A DNA stretch of 24,960 nt from Alphaproteobacteria bacterium (lineage in GTDB: Bacteria; Pseudomonadota; Alphaproteobacteria; UBA8366; Aestuariispiraceae): positions 1-24,960 of the forward strand of contig SPJV01000149.1 of NCBI GenBank assembly GCA_006844765.1. Direction: 5' to 3'. The notes beneath the pieces were generated by a model that worked only from the letters and a program-made list of their open reading frames with translations, had not been told where the DNA came from and searched no databases. Within the stretch, counting starts at the first letter, position 1, and each line of letters opens with the position of its first letter. The position numbers were made by a program, and so were the translations under genes. This document shows, one piece after another, positions 21,542-24,960 of the stretch.

Positions 21542-22894
21542 GTGGGTATGTCGACGAAAGACGGTTGGGTGAACCAGGGCGTAGTTGCTTCCGAGGCGAC
21601 ACAATCGGAACGAGAGAACGCTGAAAGCGGTTCTGCTGCTTCGACCGGTGCCCAGTTAATCGATTACGAACGGGCGCGCGATATGGCGGCAGACCCGGAT
21701 CCGTCTATTCGCCGCACGCTTGCCTCTCGATTAGATACGCAGCCAGAGGTGCTGTTCTTCCTGGCGGAGGATAGAGATCCATCCGTTCGGTTGGAGGTTG
21801 CGCGCAATCCAAGCGCGCCCCGCCAGGCGGATATTCTCTTGGTAAAAGATGAAGACGGCGCAATTCGGTCAGGGTTGGCGGAAAAAATTGCACGATTGAT
21901 GCCGGATTTGCCCAATGATCGTCGCTCGACCCTCTATAGATTGACGGTAAAGGCGCTCGAAGCGCTGGCGGAAGATAATCTTGCCATGGTTCGTATGGTG
22001 CTCGCCGAATGTCTTAAGGGTGTCCCCAATGCACCGCATGATGTCGTCCGTCTTTTGGCGGGCGATGCCGAGCTGGCGGTCGCGCAACCGATCCTGGAGT
22101 TTTCTCCCGTCCTTTCCGACAAAGATCTGGTCGAGATTATAAACTCAAAGCCGGTGCAGGGCGCGATGCAGGCGATTGCACGGCGGGAAGAGTTGGGAGA
22201 ATCAGTATCGGACGCGATTGTCGATCACGGTGGTGATGATGCGATTGCGGTGCTTTTGGCGAACAAGTCTGCGCAGATTCGTGAAGAAACCCTCGACGCA
22301 ATGGTCGAACTGGCGGAAACGAAGTCAAGCTGGCATGAACCGATTGTCATGCGTCCCAAATTGTCGCGTCGAGCGGTGTTGAGACTGTCAAATTTTGTGG
22401 CGATGACACTTCTGGACCGGCTGCAGAACCGATTGGATCTGGATTCGGATGCGCTTGTGGAACTGACGCAAAATGTTGAGCGTCGATTGGAATCTGAGGC
22501 CGGGACCACAAAAGGGGAGGGGCGAACCGCCGCAGCTCTAACCGACTCCGATCTCTCTCAGCATGTCGAAAATCGTGTCGAGGATCGTGATTTTCGGGGA
22601 TCTGATTTAGAGAATGCCTTGGCCCGCGGCGATAAATGCTTTGCTGAAACGGTGCTTTCGGTTCTCTCTGAAGTACCTGAAGCCCGGGTTGCGGATGCCG
22701 TGTCGTCCATGAATGCGCGGGCGCTTGTATCGGTTGTTTGGAAGACAGGACTTTCTCCGACATATGCCACTTTGGTTCAGGGGCAACTTGCCGGCATAGC
22801 GCCGGGGGATATCTTAAGATCCGACGATGACGATTGGCCGCTCAGCGAACAGGACATGGAATGGCAGGTTGCGCTGCTCCTGGAAATTGACTGA
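21542..22894 (+). CDS. DUF2336 domain-containing protein
   Basis: The protein has 450 residues. The N-terminal 300 residues are helical and repeat-like, as in HEAT-type alpha-solenoids: DPSIRRTLASRLDTQPEVLF, then DPSVRLEVARNPSAPRQ, then DAIAVLLANKSAQIREET. This is the pattern of DUF2336, a family I know mainly from Alphaproteobacteria and of unknown function. The C-terminal part (about 310-450) is a second helical region rich in acidic residues. The GTG start at 21542 follows GAGGA by 8 bases and lies 1 base after the GGDEF stop, so the genes are translationally coupled. ATG 21548 is the alternative. A link with c-di-GMP signalling is inferred from this coupling. Confidence 0.85.
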   Translation: MGMSTKDGWVNQGVVASEATQSERENAESGSAASTGAQLIDYERARDMAADPDPSIRRTLASRLDTQPEVLFFLAEDRDPSVRLEVARNPSAPRQADILLVKDEDGAIRSGLAEKIARLMPDLPNDRRSTLYRLTVKALEALAEDNLAMVRMVLAECLKGVPNAPHDVVRLLAGDAELAVAQPILEFSPVLSDKDLVEIINSKPVQGAMQAIARREELGESVSDAIVDHGGDDAIAVLLANKSAQIREETLDAMVELAETKSSWHEPIVMRPKLSRRAVLRLSNFVAMTLLDRLQNRLDLDSDALVELTQNVERRLESEAGTTKGEGRTAAALTDSDLSQHVENRVEDRDFRGSDLENALARGDKCFAETVLSVLSEVPEARVADAVSSMNARALVSVVWKTGLSPTYATLVQGQLAGIAPGDILRSDDDDWPLSEQDMEWQVALLLEID

Positions 22895-22941
22895 TGGGTC
22901 ACATTCCCTGATGCGTGTGATTGGCTTTGTCTCTTGTCCCT

Positions 22942-24174
22942 TTACCGCGCTGGCGGGGCGCCACCCAGAAAGGCATTGCCGTTGCTGTAATCGCAAGGCG
23001 CTTCCTGCATTTCCAGATGTAATCCGTCGTCGCTCAGGGGATGAGCACGGGCAAGATCTTCGTCGAATTCTATTCCCAAGCCCGGACCCGTGGGCGCAAT
23101 GATATAGCCGTCTTCCCAGGTGATGCTGTTCTTGATCAACTGCAGATGAAACGCGCCGCCGGTTTGAATGGTCTCTGCGATCAGCAGATTCGGAATGTTG
23201 ACGGCGAGCTGGATATTCGCTGCCCATTCGACAGGACCCGCATAGAGATGCGGCGCCATCTGGGCATTGTGAACCTCGGCAAGGGCGGCGATCTTCTTCG
23301 TCTCCAGAATACCCCCGGAGCGTCCAAGTGCGGGCTGCAGGATTTCAACGCCGTTACGAAGCGCCAGGGCAAACTCCGTCTTCGTTGTCATCCGCTCGCC
23401 TGTCGCAAGCGGGATGCGGACCGCGTCTGCAACCCGTTTAAATTCTTCGATATTGTCTGGCGGGATCGGTTCTTCGTACCAAAGCGGGTCATAGGGTTCG
23501 AGCGCGCGGCCCAACCGGATCGCACCGGCCGTGTTGAACTGCCCATGGGTCCCGAATAACAGATCTGCCTTGTCGCCAACCGCGTCTCTAATCTTTTGGC
23601 AGAACTCTATAGAGAGCGCGATATCGGTAAGGGCGGGCTGGTGGCCACCGCGCAAGGTGTATGGACCTGCCGGGTCGAACTTCACGGCGGTGAAACCGAT
23701 CCGAACCATCTCGGCGGCGCATTCCGCCGCCATGTCAGGACTGGTCCAAAATGCACTCAAGTCGTGATCCGGCTGAGGGTAGAGATAGGTATAGGACCGA
23801 ACCCGCTCGTTCATCACGCCGCCCAGCAAAGCATAGACCGGTCTGTCATGCGCCTTGCCGAGAATATCCCAACAGGCAATCTCAAGCCCGGAAAAGGCCC
23901 CCATCACGGTCAGGTCAGGGCGCTGGGTGAAGCCGGAGGAATAGGCACGGCGGAACATCAACTCGATATTCTCTGGGTTCTCGCCCTCCATATGACGCGT
24001 AAAGACGTCACGGATCACGGCTTCCATGGCGGTCGGACCGACAGAGGCCGCATAGACCTCCCCATAGCCGACGATCCCGCAGGCCGTTGTCAGCTTCACG
24101 AATATGAAGTAGCGCCCGCCCCAGCCTGGTGGTGGATTGCCGACAATGAAGACTTCCAGATCCGAGAGTTTCAT
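22942..24174 (-). CDS. Enolase-superfamily (mandelate racemase/acid-sugar dehydratase-like) protein with altered active site
   Basis: The protein has 410 residues. The layout closely follows D-galactonate dehydratase: YFIFVKLTTACGIVGYGEVY, ACWDILGKAHDRPVYALLGG, LEPYDPLWYEEPIPPDN, IPLATGERMTTK, QPALGRSGGILETKKIA, APHLYAGPVEWAA and PGLGIEFDED. Compared with E. coli DgoD as I recall it, ligands E234 and E260 and both catalytic histidines (H210, H309) are kept. However, the first metal-ligand Asp is Gly208 (FGTHG for LDFHG), and the Asp that pairs with the second His is Ala282. The enzyme therefore probably does something different or uses another ligand. It is followed by a convergent DUF2336 gene and preceded, on the same strand, by pdxJ. 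Confidence 0.87.
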   Translation of the reverse strand: MKLSDLEVFIVGNPPPGWGGRYFIFVKLTTACGIVGYGEVYAASVGPTAMEAVIRDVFTRHMEGENPENIELMFRRAYSSGFTQRPDLTVMGAFSGLEIACWDILGKAHDRPVYALLGGVMNERVRSYTYLYPQPDHDLSAFWTSPDMAAECAAEMVRIGFTAVKFDPAGPYTLRGGHQPALTDIALSIEFCQKIRDAVGDKADLLFGTHGQFNTAGAIRLGRALEPYDPLWYEEPIPPDNIEEFKRVADAVRIPLATGERMTTKTEFALALRNGVEILQPALGRSGGILETKKIAALAEVHNAQMAPHLYAGPVEWAANIQLAVNIPNLLIAETIQTGGAFHLQLIKNSITWEDGYIIAPTGPGLGIEFDEDLARAHPLSDDGLHLEMQEAPCDYSNGNAFLGGAPPAR

Positions 24175-24255
24175 GGCTGCCGCCCCTTCATGCGATTTTG
24201 CTCCTAACCCCGTTTAACGGATAACCGCACCAAACGGAATGCAAATTCGCATGTC

Positions 24256-24960
24256 TTAGGCGACTTGGCGCCGGCGGACAGGTTGCAATGCTTCCAGATA
24301 AGCGGCAACCGCGCCCTCGAACCCAATCCAAAGGGCGTCGGAAGTGAAGGCGTGACCGATGGAGACTTCATCAAGTCTCGGCAAGGCAGCCTTCAAGGTG
24401 GGCAGATTCTCGATTGTCAGATCATGGCCGGCATTGATTTCCAAACCATGGGCAACCGCAGCTTCCGCGCTCCGCCGATAGCGTTCCAACACGCGCTCAT
24501 GTGCCGGGCCGTCATAGGCATCGGCGTAGGGACCGGTGTAGAGCTCAATCCGGTCGGCGCCCAGTTCCGCTGTCTTCGCCATAGTGGCGCCTGGGTCATC
24601 CACCGCATTCATGAAAAGGGCGACCCGGATTCCGGCGGCCTTAAGCTCCCCGATTAGGGGACGCAGACGGTCTTCTTCCGCAAAGACATCCCACCCATCA
24701 TCCGATGTCGCGGCATCGGGACTGTCGGGTACCAGCGTTGCCTGATCCGGCTTGATCTCCATCACCAGCTTCATGAAGTCGGGGAAGGGATTGCCCTCGA
24801 TATTGTATTCAATGCCGCGTGCCGCCCAGCCTTCATCCTTCAGCAGGCGATCAAGATCGCGAACATCTGTCTTGCGAATATGACGCTCATCCGGTCGAGG
24901 GTGGACGGTCAGACCATGCGCGCCCGCTTCCAGGATCGTGCGTGCTGCGGCAACCGGATC
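24256..24960 (-). CDS. pdxJ: Pyridoxine 5'-phosphate synthase PdxJ, N-terminus beyond the window
   Basis: The last 235 residues are present; about the first 20 lie beyond the right edge. PdxJ condenses deoxyxylulose 5-phosphate with 3-amino-2-oxopropyl phosphate to give pyridoxine 5'-phosphate (DXP-dependent vitamin B6 pathway). It is a TIM barrel. Seen here are DPVAAARTILEAGAHGLTVH with the catalytic His, YNIEGNPFPDF with the catalytic Glu, MEIKPDQATLVPD, and the late His in EINAGHDLTIENLP. The loop usually written TTEGGLD is TSDDGWD, which marks a divergent branch. The gene lies 81 bp upstream of the acid-sugar dehydratase-like gene, an unusual neighbour, since PdxJ often sits with acpS or recO. 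Confidence 0.9.
   Translation of the reverse strand, partial: DPVAAARTILEAGAHGLTVHPRPDERHIRKTDVRDLDRLLKDEGWAARGIEYNIEGNPFPDFMKLVMEIKPDQATLVPDSPDAATSDDGWDVFAEEDRLRPLIGELKAAGIRVALFMNAVDDPGATMAKTAELGADRIELYTGPYADAYDGPAHERVLERYRRSAEAAVAHGLEINAGHDLTIENLPTLKAALPRLDEVSIGHAFTSDALWIGFEGAVAAYLEALQPVRRRQVA

Overview
The window looks like chromosomal DNA of a free-living alphaproteobacterium, probably Rhodospirillales-like. The pointers are a sigma-32 protein with an alphaproteobacterial-style RpoH box, a FdxA-type 7Fe ferredoxin next to a CarD regulator, a DUF2336 protein coupled to a GGDEF protein, a DUF938 methyltransferase, and moderately GC-rich coding sequence. I see no rRNA, tRNA, insertion sequence, prophage or CRISPR array. 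Gene density is high, and most genes are ordinary chromosomal ones.

Layout, left part. Positions 1-2174 hold a divergent AmmeMemoRadiSam locus: a radical SAM gene cut by the left edge and a MEMO1-AMMECR1 fusion. This is a widespread set whose function is not settled. cysQ follows (2347-3120). Next come an EamA transporter overlapping its TetR regulator, with a palindromic operator candidate shared with a divergent GNAT acetyltransferase gene, then proline iminopeptidase, a divergent exported SNase-like protein, and rpoH (to 7973). The middle (8142-11990) holds a long AllA-like (ureidoglycolate lyase family) protein, a metallophosphoesterase-fold protein that has lost nearly all its metal-binding motifs, carD, a 502-bp structured spacer, fdxA and a DUF938 methyltransferase.

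The right half is dominated by a leftward cluster from 19566 to 12031: a HAD pyrimidine 5'-nucleotidase, a winged-helix regulator with a Rossmann-like C-terminal domain, a NusG/RfaH-like antiterminator, a WbpL-type priming glycosyltransferase, a WbpV-type 4-reductase, a WbpM/CapD-type 4,6-dehydratase, and purH. The three sugar genes match the set that makes UDP-N-acetylquinovosamine (or a close relative) and places it on undecaprenyl phosphate. The two genes in front look like the control layer: a regulator that may sense a nucleotide-type ligand and an antiterminator. Two copies of an inverted repeat lie just upstream of the regulator.

The right end holds a PAS-PAS-GAF-GGDEF diguanylate cyclase translationally coupled to a DUF2336 protein, an enolase-superfamily acid-sugar dehydratase homologue lacking two key Asp residues, and pdxJ running off the right edge.

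A recurring oddity is three unrelated short tandem arrays, all with a 15-bp period, each within about 200 bp of a start codon. No unequivocally new system is visible. The best leads are the polysaccharide control module (regulator plus twin operator plus antiterminator), the degenerate phosphoesterase beside CarD, the two-Asp-deficient enolase-superfamily protein, and the 15-bp repeat arrays.
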